Positions 1-8,185 are shown, counted from the stretch's first letter. The stretch is 64,000 bases of DNA from Rugamonas apoptosis (GCF_014042355.1 NZ_JACEZU010000016.1:49152-113151); one strand, 5' to 3'. Numbers and translations are program-made. The notes: generated by a model from the sequence alone, not told the origin.

Positions 1-29
1 GATCGAATGAGGGGAGCCGATAGCGGAAA

Positions 30-66
30 GGCAGCCTCTTCGTGCAATTACCATCGGTGGGCTGCC
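30..66 (-). terminator. Putative riboswitch expression platform hairpin
   Basis: On the minus strand GGCAGCC (66-60) and GGCTGCC (36-30) are exact complements and could form a 7-bp stem followed by a short TTT. The upstream arm overlaps the conserved GGGCA of the riboswitch, so ligand-bound aptamer and this hairpin would exclude each other. That is the layout of a transcription-attenuating ZTP platform. The T-run is short, so termination strength is uncertain. Confidence 0.5.
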
Positions 67-128
67 CAGGCGAACGGCTATTGAAATCTCACGTTCCCCG
101 GTGGATGCCCACCTTTCGCCAACGGAGC
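63..128 (-). ncRNA. ZTP (pfl-type) riboswitch
   Basis: Read on the minus strand, this stretch carries the two conserved blocks of the ZTP/pfl riboswitch: CACCGGGGAACG (about 103-92) after a GGTGG...CCACC hairpin and a TGGCGA block (about 122-117), then CGCCTGGGCA (72-63). This riboswitch class senses the purine intermediate ZMP/ZTP and usually turns on purH, glyA or folate one-carbon genes. The regulated gene would lie to the left, outside the window. The spacing and both blocks fit what I remember of the consensus, but no covariance search was possible. The exact 5' edge is uncertain; the outer stem may extend to about 135. Confidence 0.72.
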
Positions 129-204
129 AACCCGCCTGCCGGGTGCACCGACCTGGGGATCATCGCAGCTTTTCGCCAGTTACGTGAGACGTAATGGAAC
201 GCAA

Positions 205-233
205 ATTGTAAGTTAAAGGCAGGAATTGGGCAA
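205..233 (-). promoter_or_regulatory. Sigma-70-like promoter for the riboswitch leader
   Basis: Minus-strand TTGCCC (233-228) and TACAAT (210-205) are separated by exactly 17 bp, a good sigma-70 match. Transcription would begin near 198 and run leftward through the riboswitch at 128-63. Confidence 0.5.
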
Positions 234-348
234 GGCAAATGTTATTTAAATGGCAATCAAGCTGTCATTTTTGCGTGATAGGCTGGCGCGGCGGGCATTT
301 CGGCTACAATTTTGGCCACCCCTCCCCTTCCACCCACAAGGACAGAAC

Positions 349-1098
349 ATGATCGTATTCATCACGGGCGCGACGGCCGGCTTTGGCGCCGCCATGGCCC
401 GCACCTTCGCCGGCCACGGCCACCGCGTCATCATCAGCGGCCGCCGGGTCGAGCGGCTGCAAGCGCTGGCCGCCGAACTGGGCGCGGCCGCCCTGCCCGT
501 CGAACTGGACGTGACGGACCAGGCCTCGATCGACGCCGCGCTGGCCGCCCTGCCGGCCGACTGGCAGCCGATCGACGTGCTGATCAACAATGCCGGTCTG
601 GCCTTGGGCACCACGCCGGCCCACGAATCGTCGCTGGCCGACTGGAACACCATGATCGCCACCAACTGCGCCGGCCTGGTGGCCATGACCCGCGCCATTT
701 TGCCATCCATGGTGGCGCGCGGCGCGGGCACCGTGATCAATATCGGCTCCACGGCTGGCTCGTATCCTTATCCGGGCGGCAACGTGTACGGCGCCACCAA
801 AGCCTTCGTGGAACAGTTCACCCTCAACCTGCGCGCCGACCTGGTGGGCACGGGCGTGCGCGCCACCAACCTGGCGCCTGGCCTGTGCGGCGGCACCGAG
901 TTCTCCAACGTGCGCATGAAGGGCGACGACGCGGCCGCCGCCAAAGTCTACGAAGGGACGACGCCGCTGACGGCGGACGACATCGCCAACACGGCCTACT
1001 GGATCGCCACCCTGCCGCCGCATGTGAATATTAATAACATCGAAATCATGCCGACCTGCCAGGGCTTTGGGCCATTCGCCATTAAGCGCAACACCTGA
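349..1098 (+). CDS. SDR family NADP-dependent dehydrogenase (YdfG-like)
   Basis: A 249-residue classical short-chain dehydrogenase. The N-terminus has the Rossmann glycine motif TGATAGFG, an NNAG motif follows in the middle, and the catalytic YxxxK is Y147/K151 (VYGATK). Length and the opening MIVFITGATAGFG fit YdfG, which oxidises L-serine, L-allo-threonine and 3-hydroxy acids such as 3-hydroxypropionate with NADP. I chose the ATG at 349 because AAGGA lies just upstream and the nucleotide-binding strand starts immediately; an in-frame ATG at 250 would add a basic tail with no match to the family. It stands alone, divergent from the leftward riboswitch transcript. Substrate is inferred from family resemblance only. 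Confidence 0.88.
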   Translation: MIVFITGATAGFGAAMARTFAGHGHRVIISGRRVERLQALAAELGAAALPVELDVTDQASIDAALAALPADWQPIDVLINNAGLALGTTPAHESSLADWNTMIATNCAGLVAMTRAILPSMVARGAGTVINIGSTAGSYPYPGGNVYGATKAFVEQFTLNLRADLVGTGVRATNLAPGLCGGTEFSNVRMKGDDAAAAKVYEGTTPLTADDIANTAYWIATLPPHVNINNIEIMPTCQGFGPFAIKRNT

Positions 1099-1376
1099 CA
1101 AGCTGTACGATACCCTCGCTTACAGAGCGCATTTCTTAGGAAATTTAAGTAAACTGCCTACAAAAGCTGCCAAAAACGGCTCAAAACGTAAGCGGTTGTT
1201 ACAAGGCTTGGCAATTTGCCCGCCGTCAGCTTAACTGCTGGCGGCGCAACCTTTGCGCGCCGGGATGACAGAAACGACAAAATGGACGGCGATTCCACGA
1301 AAATCGGCTGTCCGCTTCAATCCCGACAACAAAGTCGCGTAAAATGTTGCTCAATCTCACTAGTAGTAAATCCAAC

Positions 1377-1787
1377 ATGTCTGCAGAGTTCACCTGGAAT
1401 GTCCGTGTCTACTACGAAGACACGGACGCCGGCGGTATTGTCTATTACGCGAATTACCTGAAGTTCTACGAACGCGCCCGCACGGAATGGCTGCGCGCCA
1501 TCGACGTGGGCCAGCACGCGCTGCTGCAAGAGCACGACGCCATGTTCGTGGTCAAGAACGTCAGCGCCGACTACCACGCGCCAGCCAAACTCGACGATGT
1601 ACTAAAATTAACGCTCAGGATAGAAAAAATGGGCCGCGCCTCCATCCTGTTTGAACAACAAGTCTGGTGCGGCGAGCAATTGCTCAACACGGCCCGCGTC
1701 AAGGTGGGCTGTGTCGATTCCGCCCTGCGTCCGCGCGCCGTGCCGCCCGAAGTCGTCGCCCGCATGCGCGGCGTCATGCCATCCTGA
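1377..1787 (+). CDS. ybgC: Tol-Pal system-associated acyl-CoA thioesterase YbgC
   Basis: A 136-residue hotdog-fold thioesterase. The signature YEDTDAGGIVYYANYL is present, with D17 as the expected catalytic aspartate. YbgC proteins hydrolyse acyl-CoA or interact with acyl carrier protein and are almost always the first gene of the tol-pal cluster, as here, 30 bp before tolQ. Translation probably starts at 1377 (MSAEF); an ATG at 1344 is also in frame but adds a non-conserved leader. Cytoplasmic, likely associated with phospholipid synthesis at the inner membrane. Confidence 0.95.
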   Translation: MSAEFTWNVRVYYEDTDAGGIVYYANYLKFYERARTEWLRAIDVGQHALLQEHDAMFVVKNVSADYHAPAKLDDVLKLTLRIEKMGRASILFEQQVWCGEQLLNTARVKVGCVDSALRPRAVPPEVVARMRGVMPS

Positions 1788-1817
1788 AGCCGTTCTTCTC
1801 ACCCAGATCGTAAGCCC

Positions 1818-2507
1818 ATGAACGTCACCCAAGACCTGTCCTTCCTGTCCCTCATCACCAACGCCCACCTGATCGTGCAGCTGATCATGGCGCTGCTGTT
1901 CGGCATTTCGCTGACCAGCTGGACCTATATCTTCCGCAAGATGTACGCCGTGCGCGCCGCGCGCCGCCAGACCATCGAATTCGAAAAGACCTTCTGGGCC
2001 GGCGGCAACCTGCACGCGCTGCACCAGAACGCCGGCAAGGACCGCGCCAACAGCGGCGCGCTGGCGCGCATCTTCGAAGCGGGCATGGGCGAGTTCATCA
2101 AGGGCAAGGCTTCCTACGGCACCCGCGACGCGCTCGACGTGGGCGCCGTGCTCGATGGCGCCCGCCGCGCCATGCGCGCCGCCTTCCAGCGCGAAATGGA
2201 CGCGCTCGAATCGCACCTGGCCTTCCTCGCTTCCGTCGGTTCCGTGTCGCCGTATATCGGCCTGCTCGGTACCGTGTGGGGCATCATGAACGCCTTCCGC
2301 GGCCTGGCCAACGTGCAGCAAGCGACGCTGGCCGCCGTGGCGCCCGGCATCGCCGAAGCGCTGATCGCCACCGCCATCGGCCTGTTCGCGGCGATTCCAG
2401 CCGTGGTGGCCTACAACCGTTTTTCGCACGACATCGACCGTTTGGCGATCCGCTTCGAGAGCTTCGTGGAAGAATTCTCGAACATCCTGCAACGGCAGTC
2501 GCGTTAA
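1818..2507 (+). CDS. tolQ: Tol-Pal system proton channel subunit TolQ
   Basis: A 229-residue inner-membrane protein of the ExbB/MotA/TolQ family with three membrane segments: one near residues 15-35 and two toward the C-terminus (SVSPYIGLLGTVWGIMNAF and AEALIATAIGLFAAIPAVVA). With TolR it forms the proton-driven stator that energises TolA and lets the outer membrane constrict during division. The length is normal for the family (about 230). It lies between ybgC and tolR with short spacers, so it is co-transcribed. Confidence 0.97.
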   Translation: MNVTQDLSFLSLITNAHLIVQLIMALLFGISLTSWTYIFRKMYAVRAARRQTIEFEKTFWAGGNLHALHQNAGKDRANSGALARIFEAGMGEFIKGKASYGTRDALDVGAVLDGARRAMRAAFQREMDALESHLAFLASVGSVSPYIGLLGTVWGIMNAFRGLANVQQATLAAVAPGIAEALIATAIGLFAAIPAVVAYNRFSHDIDRLAIRFESFVEEFSNILQRQSR

Positions 2508-2523
2508 TTAAGGCAGCAGCGAT

Positions 2524-2961
2524 ATGGCCTCCTCTTTCAACAGCGGCATGCGCGGCGGCCGTGGCCGCAAGCTCAAGTCCGAGATCAACGTCGTACCGTA
2601 CATCGACGTGATGCTGGTGCTGCTCATCATCTTCATGGTGATGCCGTCATCCAACAACCCGAGCGTGGTCAACCTGCCCAACGCGGAAAAGACCACCCGT
2701 CCGCCGGACGACTACATCCAGGTCGTGATCAAGCCCAACGGCGCACTGTCGATCGGCGTGCAAGGCAAGAACGCGGACGCGCCGGAAACGGCGCCCAACC
2801 GCGAAGCATTGGTGCGCAAGCTGCGCACGCTGCATGACGACCACCCCGACTTCCCCGTGCTGATCGCCGGCGACAAGGAAAGCAAGTACGACGACGTGAT
2901 CCAGCTGATTTCGGAAGCGAAGAAGATGGGCATCAACCGCGTGGGCCTGGCAACCAAGTAA
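2524..2961 (+). CDS. tolR: Tol-Pal system protein TolR
   Basis: A 145-residue ExbD/TolR protein. A short cytoplasmic N-terminus precedes one membrane helix that starts with the conserved INVVPYIDVMLVLLIIF, whose aspartate carries protons in the TolQ-TolR channel. The rest is the periplasmic dimerisation domain. Its stop codon overlaps the tolA start (TAATG), a sign of translational coupling. Confidence 0.97.
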   Translation: MASSFNSGMRGGRGRKLKSEINVVPYIDVMLVLLIIFMVMPSSNNPSVVNLPNAEKTTRPPDDYIQVVIKPNGALSIGVQGKNADAPETAPNREALVRKLRTLHDDHPDFPVLIAGDKESKYDDVIQLISEAKKMGINRVGLATK

Positions 2962-3899
2962 TGCAGACCATGAAACAAGCGACGGCCGGCGGCCCGTACA
3001 AGGTACCCAAGCAACATGACGGCCTGCGTTCGGCCGGCATGGCCGTGGCCATGCACGCGGTGCTGATCCTGTTCCTGTGGGTGGGCGTGAGCTGGCAAAG
3101 CAACGAGCCGGTGGCAGTGGAAGCGGAAGTGTGGGACATGAAGGTGCAGTCGGCCGCCCCGCCGCCACCGCCCGCGCCGGAAGCGGAACCGGAGCCGGAA
3201 GTGAAGCCGCCCCCGCCGCCCGCCCCCGTGGCGCCGCCAGACGAGGTGAAGCCCGAGCCCAAGGCGCCGGACATCGCACTGGAACGTCTGAAGGCCAAGC
3301 TCAAGGCCGAGAAGGAAAAGCAGGAGGAGCTGCGCAAGGAACGCATCAAGCAGGAAGATAAGAAGCGGGAAGAATTCAGGCTGGAGAAAATCAAGGCTGA
3401 CAAGGAAAAGGCCGAGAAGAAAAAGCTGGAAGAGCAAAAGGCCAAGGAAGAACAGGAAAAGAAAGACAAGAAGGAACAGGCCGACAAGAAGCTGAAAGCG
3501 GACAAGGAAGCCAAGGCCAAGCTGGACAAGGCGGCCGAGAAGGCGCGCGCGGCGGAAATGAGCCGCATCACGGGCGCTGTGGGCGCGGGCACCAGCGGCA
3601 CGGCGGCCAAGTCCACCGGTCCCCGTTCGGACGGCGGCTACGAGGCGGCCATCCGCGGCAAGATCAAGAGCAACCTGGTCTACAGCGGCACGGACGATAC
3701 CTTGAAAGCGTCGTTCCATATCTCGCAACTGCCCACCGGTGAGATCATCTCGGTGCGCAAGACCAAGGGCAGCGGCAACGCGGCCTACGACACGGCGGTG
3801 GAAAACGCGATCTGGAAATCGTCGCCGCTGCCGAAGAAAAAAGATGGTACGGTGGTGCGCGACTTCGACACCGATTTCAATATGAAGGATTTACACTGA
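2961..3899 (+). CDS. tolA: Cell envelope integrity protein TolA
   Basis: A 312-residue TonB-like protein that spans the periplasm. One membrane helix lies near residues 26-45. A proline-rich stretch (APPPPPAPEAEPEPE type) follows at about 67-100, then a long Lys/Glu/Ala coiled coil to about 205, and a C-terminal globular domain (about 225-312) that binds Pal and TolB. It couples the proton force harvested by TolQR to the outer membrane. The start overlaps the tolR stop by one base; an ATG nine bases later is possible. Confidence 0.95.
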   Translation: MQTMKQATAGGPYKVPKQHDGLRSAGMAVAMHAVLILFLWVGVSWQSNEPVAVEAEVWDMKVQSAAPPPPPAPEAEPEPEVKPPPPPAPVAPPDEVKPEPKAPDIALERLKAKLKAEKEKQEELRKERIKQEDKKREEFRLEKIKADKEKAEKKKLEEQKAKEEQEKKDKKEQADKKLKADKEAKAKLDKAAEKARAAEMSRITGAVGAGTSGTAAKSTGPRSDGGYEAAIRGKIKSNLVYSGTDDTLKASFHISQLPTGEIISVRKTKGSGNAAYDTAVENAIWKSSPLPKKKDGTVVRDFDTDFNMKDLH

Positions 3900-3901
3900 T
3901 T

Positions 3902-5167
3902 ATGAAAAAACTGACCCATTACGTCATCTACGCCGGCCTGGCCATCGCCGCCGGCAGCGCGCAAGCCCAGATGCGGATTGAAATTTCCGGCGTGGGCAGC
4001 AACCAGATCCCGGTGGCCGTGGCCGCCTTCGCGGACGAAAACGTGGCGCCCCAGCAGATGTCGGCCATCATCAAGGCCGACCTGGAGCGCAGCGGCGCCT
4101 TCAAGGTGATCGACGCCGGCACCATCAACGACGTCAACAACATCGACTACGGCGCCTGGAAGGCACGCGGCGCCGATGCGCTGGTGGTGGGCACGGTACA
4201 GCAACTGGCCGACGGCCGCTACGACGTGCGCTACAAGCTGCTCGACACCATCAAGTCCAACAAGATGTCGCAACTGGACCAGGCTACGCCGCCCCAGTTC
4301 GCGCGCCTGGCGGCCCACAAGATCGCCGACGACATCTTCCTGAAACTGACCGGCGTGCGCGGCGCGTTCTCGACCCGCATCGCCTATGTGACCCAGGAAG
4401 GCCGCAGCTACCGGCTGGAAGTGGCCGACGCCGACGGCGAAGGCGTGCAACTGGCGCTGCGTTCGAACGAACCCATCATCTCGCCGGCCTGGTCGCCGGA
4501 TGGCACCAAGGTGGCCTATGTGTCGTTCGAGCAGCGCAAGCCGGTGGTCTACGTGCAGAACCTGATCACCCGCGCCCGCACCGTGGTGGCCAATGAAAAA
4601 GGCAGCAACTCGGCTCCCGCCTGGGCGCCGGACGGCAGCAAGCTGGCCGTGGCGCTATCGAAAGATGGCCACACCCAGGTCTACACTGTCAACGCCGACG
4701 GCAGCGGCCTGCGCCGCGTCTCCAACAGCGCCGGCATCGACACGGAACCGAAATGGTCGGCCGATGGCCAGAGCATCTACTTCACCAGCGACCGCAGCGG
4801 CGGCCCGCAGATCTACCGCATGAGTTCGTCGGGCGGCGACGCCCAGCGCATCACTTTCGGCGGCAGCTACAACATCAGCCCGCGCATCTCGCCCGACGGC
4901 AAGACGCTGGCCTACATCTCTCGCCGTGACGGCAATTTCCAGCTGTACGTGCTGGACCTGGCCTCGGGCCAGGAGCAGCGCCTGTCCGACACCACCAGCG
5001 ACGAAGCACCAAGCTTCGCGCCCAATGGTAAGTACATCATGTACGCCACCGAATCGGGCCGGCGCAAGTCGCTGGCCGTGGTTTCGGTTGACGGCCGTGT
5101 CAAGCAACGCCTGACCACACAGGTGGGTAATATCAAGGAGCCCACCTGGGGTCCTTTCATGCAGTAA
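3902..5167 (+). CDS. tolB: Tol-Pal system beta-propeller protein TolB
   Basis: A 421-residue periplasmic protein. The signal peptide ends near residue 22 (SAQA-QM). An N-terminal alpha/beta domain (about 25-160) precedes a six-bladed propeller built from WD40-like repeats with recurring SPDG/APDG/SADG turns. TolB binds Pal and switches between Pal, TolA and OmpA partners. It starts 2 bp after the tolA stop and is followed by pal. Confidence 0.97.
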   Translation: MKKLTHYVIYAGLAIAAGSAQAQMRIEISGVGSNQIPVAVAAFADENVAPQQMSAIIKADLERSGAFKVIDAGTINDVNNIDYGAWKARGADALVVGTVQQLADGRYDVRYKLLDTIKSNKMSQLDQATPPQFARLAAHKIADDIFLKLTGVRGAFSTRIAYVTQEGRSYRLEVADADGEGVQLALRSNEPIISPAWSPDGTKVAYVSFEQRKPVVYVQNLITRARTVVANEKGSNSAPAWAPDGSKLAVALSKDGHTQVYTVNADGSGLRRVSNSAGIDTEPKWSADGQSIYFTSDRSGGPQIYRMSSSGGDAQRITFGGSYNISPRISPDGKTLAYISRRDGNFQLYVLDLASGQEQRLSDTTSDEAPSFAPNGKYIMYATESGRRKSLAVVSVDGRVKQRLTTQVGNIKEPTWGPFMQ

Positions 5168-5197
5168 AATCTTTCACTCACAACTAGGAGAGTCAAC

Positions 5198-5722
5198 ATG
5201 CGTAAACTCAGCAGCTTAGCCTTCGCCCTCACCACCGCAGCGATTCTGTCCGCTTGCAGCACGCCAGTCAAACTGGCCGAACCAGCACCAGTGGTCGAGA
5301 GCAAGCCCGCACCAGCACCGGTGGCCGACACCCGTACCGTCGCCCCAGTGGAAACCAAATCGATCGATCCACTGGACGATCCTAAGGGCGTGCTGGCTAA
5401 CCGCAGCGTCTACTTCGACTTCGACAGCTACGTCGTGCGCGCCGATGGCAAGCCAGTGGTGGAAAACCACGCCGCTTACCTGGGCAAGAACAAGCAGCGC
5501 AACATCCTGATCCAAGGTAACACCGACGAACGCGGCGGCGCCGAGTACAACCTGGCCCTGGGCCAGAAACGCGCCGAAGCCGTGCGTAAAGCCATGGGCG
5601 CCCTGGGCGTGCCAGAAGCGCAAATCGAAGCCGTTTCGCTGGGCAAGGAAAAGCCTAAGGCCGAAGGCCACGACGAAGCCGCATGGTCGCAAAACCGCCG
5701 TGCCGACATCGTCTACAAGTAA
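5198..5722 (+). CDS. pal: Peptidoglycan-associated lipoprotein Pal
   Basis: A 174-residue outer-membrane lipoprotein. The lipobox is LSAC with C20 as the lipidated residue, followed by a Pro/Ala-rich linker and a C-terminal OmpA-like peptidoglycan-binding domain (from about residue 65; motifs VYFDFDSY and GNTDERG). It anchors the outer membrane to peptidoglycan and is the outer-membrane end of the Tol-Pal bridge. A clear AGGAGAG ribosome binding site sits just upstream. Confidence 0.97.
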   Translation: MRKLSSLAFALTTAAILSACSTPVKLAEPAPVVESKPAPAPVADTRTVAPVETKSIDPLDDPKGVLANRSVYFDFDSYVVRADGKPVVENHAAYLGKNKQRNILIQGNTDERGGAEYNLALGQKRAEAVRKAMGALGVPEAQIEAVSLGKEKPKAEGHDEAAWSQNRRADIVYK

Positions 5723-5729
5723 TCAAATT

Positions 5730-5758
5730 GATGCCTGACCCCAGCGGGTCGCAGGCAT
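5730..5758 (+). terminator. Imperfect stem-loop between pal and cpoB
   Basis: ATGCCTGACCC and GGGTCGCAGGCAT can pair around a short loop. There is no T-run, so this is more likely an attenuator, mRNA-stability element or weak terminator than a full stop; cpoB could still be read from the tol promoter. Confidence 0.35.
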
Positions 5759-5829
5759 AATACGGGGCGGCGCGCAGAATACTGTGCCCGCCCCGTTTCC
5801 ATTTGTCCGACCGAATTGAAAGCGCCCAC

Positions 5830-6585
5830 ATGATCAAACCAACCAAATCCAGCCTGGCCGCCGCGCTGCTGGCCGCGTTCGCCTTCCTGCCCCTGCACGC
5901 CGGCGCCGGCGTGTTCGACGACGACGAGGCGCGCAAAGCCATCCTGGACCTGCGCGCCAAGGTCGATACACTGGCGCGCGACCTGAACGCACGCATCGAC
6001 ACCAAATCCGACAAGTCGAGCACGCTGGACCTGGTCAGCCAGAACGAGCTGACGGCGCAGGAGATCGCCAAGCTGCGCGGCCAGATCGAAGTGCTGGCCA
6101 ACGAACTGGCCAACGCCCAGAAGCGCCAGAAGGACTTCTACGTCGACCTGGACGCGCGCCTGCGCAAGCTGGAACCGCACGAAGTGACCATCGACGGCAA
6201 GGCTTCGCAGGTGGATCCGAACGAACAGAAAACGTACGAAGCGGCCATGCAACTGTTCAAGTCGGGCGACTACAAGACGGCTGGCGCGGCGCTGAACGAT
6301 TTCGTGCACCGCTACCCGGAATCGGGCTACGCGGCCAACGCCCAATACTGGCTGGGCAACGCCTACTACGCCCTGCGCGACTGCAAGAACGCCATCGCCG
6401 CGCAGCAGGTGGTGCTGAAGACCTATCCGGACAGCCCCAAGGCGGCCGACGCCATGCTCAACATCGCCAGCTGCCAGACCGAGCTCAAGGACAAGGCCGC
6501 CAAGAAGACGTTGCAGGATTTGATCAAGGAATACCCCGACTCCAACGCGGCCGCCACGGCCAAGGAACGCTTGAAGGGCAAGTGA
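5830..6585 (+). CDS. cpoB: Cell division coordinator CpoB (YbgF)
   Basis: A 251-residue periplasmic protein. The signal peptide ends near residue 26 (LHAGAG). A coiled-coil trimerisation region (about 35-105) is followed by tandem TPR repeats (about 130-250; YWLGNAYYALRD). CpoB coordinates PBP1B peptidoglycan synthesis with Tol-driven outer-membrane constriction. The start at 5830 gives a proper signal peptide; an upstream in-frame ATG at 5803 would not. It closes the tol-pal cluster. Confidence 0.93.
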   Translation: MIKPTKSSLAAALLAAFAFLPLHAGAGVFDDDEARKAILDLRAKVDTLARDLNARIDTKSDKSSTLDLVSQNELTAQEIAKLRGQIEVLANELANAQKRQKDFYVDLDARLRKLEPHEVTIDGKASQVDPNEQKTYEAAMQLFKSGDYKTAGAALNDFVHRYPESGYAANAQYWLGNAYYALRDCKNAIAAQQVVLKTYPDSPKAADAMLNIASCQTELKDKAAKKTLQDLIKEYPDSNAAATAKERLKGK

Positions 6586-6656
6586 TGGTGAGGCGGGGGA
6601 TGGACCGCCCCCTGCCCTGGCATGGCGGTATATCAATATAAAAGTCCATCAGGCAT

Positions 6657-6685
6657 TTGACAGGAGCGCTGCGGTTCCCTATAAT
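6657..6685 (+). promoter_or_regulatory. Consensus sigma-70 promoter of the tRNA-Lys pair
   Basis: TTGACA (6657-6662) and TATAAT (6680-6685) are both perfect consensus hexamers with a 17-bp spacer. Transcription would start near 6692, eight bases before the first tRNA. Confidence 0.9.
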
Positions 6686-6699
6686 CTTGCTTCTTTCGG

Positions 6700-6775
6700 G
6701 GGTCGTTAGCTCAGCTGGTAGAGCAGCGGACTTTTAATCCGTTGGTCGCAGGTTCGAATCCCGCACGGCCTACCA
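6700..6775 (+). tRNA. tRNA-Lys (anticodon UUU), copy 1
   Basis: A 76-nt tRNA with encoded CCA. The acceptor stem GGGTCGT pairs with ACGGCCT, the anticodon loop is CTTTTAA with UUU at 34-36, and the T-loop GGTTCGAATCC is canonical. It reads AAA and AAG lysine codons. Confidence 0.96.
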
Positions 6776-6803
6776 CTCGAAAGAAACCAAGGTTTATACC
6801 TTT

Positions 6804-6879
6804 GGGTCGTTAGCTCAGCTGGTAGAGCAGCGGACTTTTAATCCGTTGGTCGCAGGTTCGAATCCCGCACGGCCTACCA
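6804..6879 (+). tRNA. tRNA-Lys (anticodon UUU), copy 2
   Basis: Identical over all 76 bases to the copy 28 bp upstream, including the encoded CCA. Both share the promoter at 6657-6685 and the terminator at 6901-6932, so they are processed from one transcript. Confidence 0.96.
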
Positions 6880-6900
6880 AGAATTCAGCAGTACAAAAAA

Positions 6901-6932
6901 AGGTTATGCGTTTCGGCGCATAGCCTTTTTTT
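6901..6932 (+). terminator. Rho-independent terminator of the tRNA-Lys transcript
   Basis: AGGTTATGCG and CGCATAGCCT form a roughly 10-bp stem with one G-T pair, followed by a run of T residues at 6925-6931. Confidence 0.9.
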
Positions 6933-6971
6933 ACTTCCCCCTCCACCGCACGCACCCACGAAAGTAACACC

Positions 6972-7235
6972 ATGAGAAAGACCGATCTGGCGAAATTCGA
7001 TGCCAAAAAACTGATGGGCAAAATGGCCGTTCCAGGTGGCGCCGAGTTCGGCAAGGTAGCCGAGGTGGTCGATCGCCGCGAGCAGCGCCGTCGCGACCAG
7101 GCGCTGGGCCTGGTACCGTTCGCCGTCAAACTCAATAGCGACCTGGTCGCTCAGATCAAAGCGCTGGCGGCCGAACAAGGCGCCGATCTGAACGAGGTCG
7201 TCGCCGCGCTGTTGCAAAAAGGGTTGGCGAGCTGA
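6972..7235 (+). CDS. Small protein with ribbon-helix-helix-like C-terminus
   Basis: An 87-residue protein I do not recognise as a named family. The N-terminal half is basic (RREQRRRDQ). Residues 48-87 read as beta strand, helix, turn, helix (VPFAVKLNSDLVAQIKALA then NEVVAALLQKGLAS), the pattern of a ribbon-helix-helix DNA-binding fold as in small antitoxins and repressors. No toxin gene follows in the same direction. A decayed antitoxin-like fragment lies just downstream on the other strand, so this corner may be a degraded toxin-antitoxin or plasmid-derived patch. Function unknown; the DNA-binding reading is inference. Confidence 0.6.
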   Translation: MRKTDLAKFDAKKLMGKMAVPGGAEFGKVAEVVDRREQRRRDQALGLVPFAVKLNSDLVAQIKALAAEQGADLNEVVAALLQKGLAS

Positions 7236-7400
7236 GGGAGTTGCGAATAGCGTTCTGCCAGATGGCATCATCAAGCTGCGGCAGGTCGCTAGTGTCGATC
7301 GTACTGTCTGGTGCGGCGGCCAGCGCCTGTAACTCGGCCTGTTGCTGCTTCGTCAGCGGCGGCAGGTGTGCCCGCCCCGCTTCAACCTCAGATGAACCGT
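7222..7400 (-). pseudogene. Antitoxin-like gene remnant
   Basis: The minus-strand frame reads LPPLTKQQQAELQALAAA, then DSTIDTSDLPQLDD and AIWQNAIRN. This is the wording of a widespread family of short antitoxin-like proteins (LPPLT...L..LAA.PD..IDTSDIP). There is no good start codon in frame upstream and the conserved C-terminal end is lost where the reading runs into the antisense of the preceding gene. I read it as a truncated remnant. Confidence 0.45.
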
Positions 7401-7567
7401 GACAATTAGTGTATTTCTCCCTGCGCCGCCCATCTATGATGAAAAAATAATCGCCGCGGCCTGACACCATGGAGCAGCGCGCCACGGCATTGGCCCGCCA
7501 CCTATCTACAGCCAACCGGCTGCCGATGCCAAGCACCCGGGCGTGCAAACTGATTGCCGGAGGAATC

Positions 7568-7954
7568 ATGACCACACGAGGATTCGTCGTCTCCCATGCA
7601 CGCGATGCCCGCTTCGAACGGGGGCTACGCGCTTTCTTCGAATATCGCGATCTTGGCATCGCGCGTGCAACCGAGGGGCGCGTCGTCGCCCACGTCATCC
7701 GCGCGACCGATGGCGATTTTCTAAGCCACCCGCACTTCCACAAGACCACCTTCCAGATGATCTACGTGCTCAAAGGCTGGATTGAATTCGATTATGAAGG
7801 ACAAGGCAAGGTACGCCTGGAGGCCGGTTCCTGCGCGCATCAGCCGCCGGAAATCCGCCACCAGGAACTGGGCCACAGTGCCGACCTGGAACTGCTGGAA
7901 ATCGTCTTTCCTGCGGACTTCGAAACTGTTGAAGTACCATCGGTCAACGGTTAA
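7568..7954 (+). CDS. Cupin domain-containing protein
   Basis: A 128-residue single-domain cupin. The first motif is visible as HPHFHKTTFQMIYVLKG (about residues 58-74), which supplies metal-binding histidines, and the second near GSCAHQPPEIRHQEL. The start at 7568 follows GGAGGA, an excellent ribosome binding site, whereas the in-frame ATG at 7469 lacks one. Substrate is unknown; such stand-alone cupins are often metal-dependent isomerases, dioxygenases or binding proteins. Confidence 0.75.
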   Translation: MTTRGFVVSHARDARFERGLRAFFEYRDLGIARATEGRVVAHVIRATDGDFLSHPHFHKTTFQMIYVLKGWIEFDYEGQGKVRLEAGSCAHQPPEIRHQELGHSADLELLEIVFPADFETVEVPSVNG

Positions 7955-8100
7955 TCTTCGCGCGGTCCCGCAGCCAGCGCAGGATACCGGGCATACTGAG
8001 CCACGGCGCCGATCCTGCGATGCTGGACGTGATGTTTCCCAGCCACGCCATACATGACATAACGCGAACCACTGTAACCGTCGACCGACTGATACAGCAT
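7951..8100 (-). CDS. Possible 49-residue protein
   Basis: A short minus-strand frame opens with MLYQSVDGYSGSRYVMYGV, has a GAGGGGG purine stretch upstream and an amino-acid mix more protein-like than most shadow frames here. No family was recognised. It overlaps the end of the cupin gene by four bases. It could be a small gene or a chance frame. Confidence 0.25.
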   Translation of the reverse strand: MLYQSVDGYSGSRYVMYGVAGKHHVQHRRIGAVAQYARYPALAAGPRED

Positions 8101-8185
8101 GGATCGCGCCCCCTCGCCTTGTGCCTTGTTGATGCCGCAGTGCACTCCTAGACTGGTGTCATTTCCACGTTACGAGATGCACACC

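Noticed and set aside
1..240. Yybp-ykoY (manganese) riboswitch or 6S RNA on the plus strand
   Set aside because: GGGGAGCCGATAGCGG first suggested these, but the closing elements are missing, while the minus strand fits the ZTP consensus much better.
6700..6879. tRNA-Lys pair as a phage attachment site
   Set aside because: No integrase gene and no further copy of the tRNA 3' end seen in the window; the second copy is a full tRNA gene.
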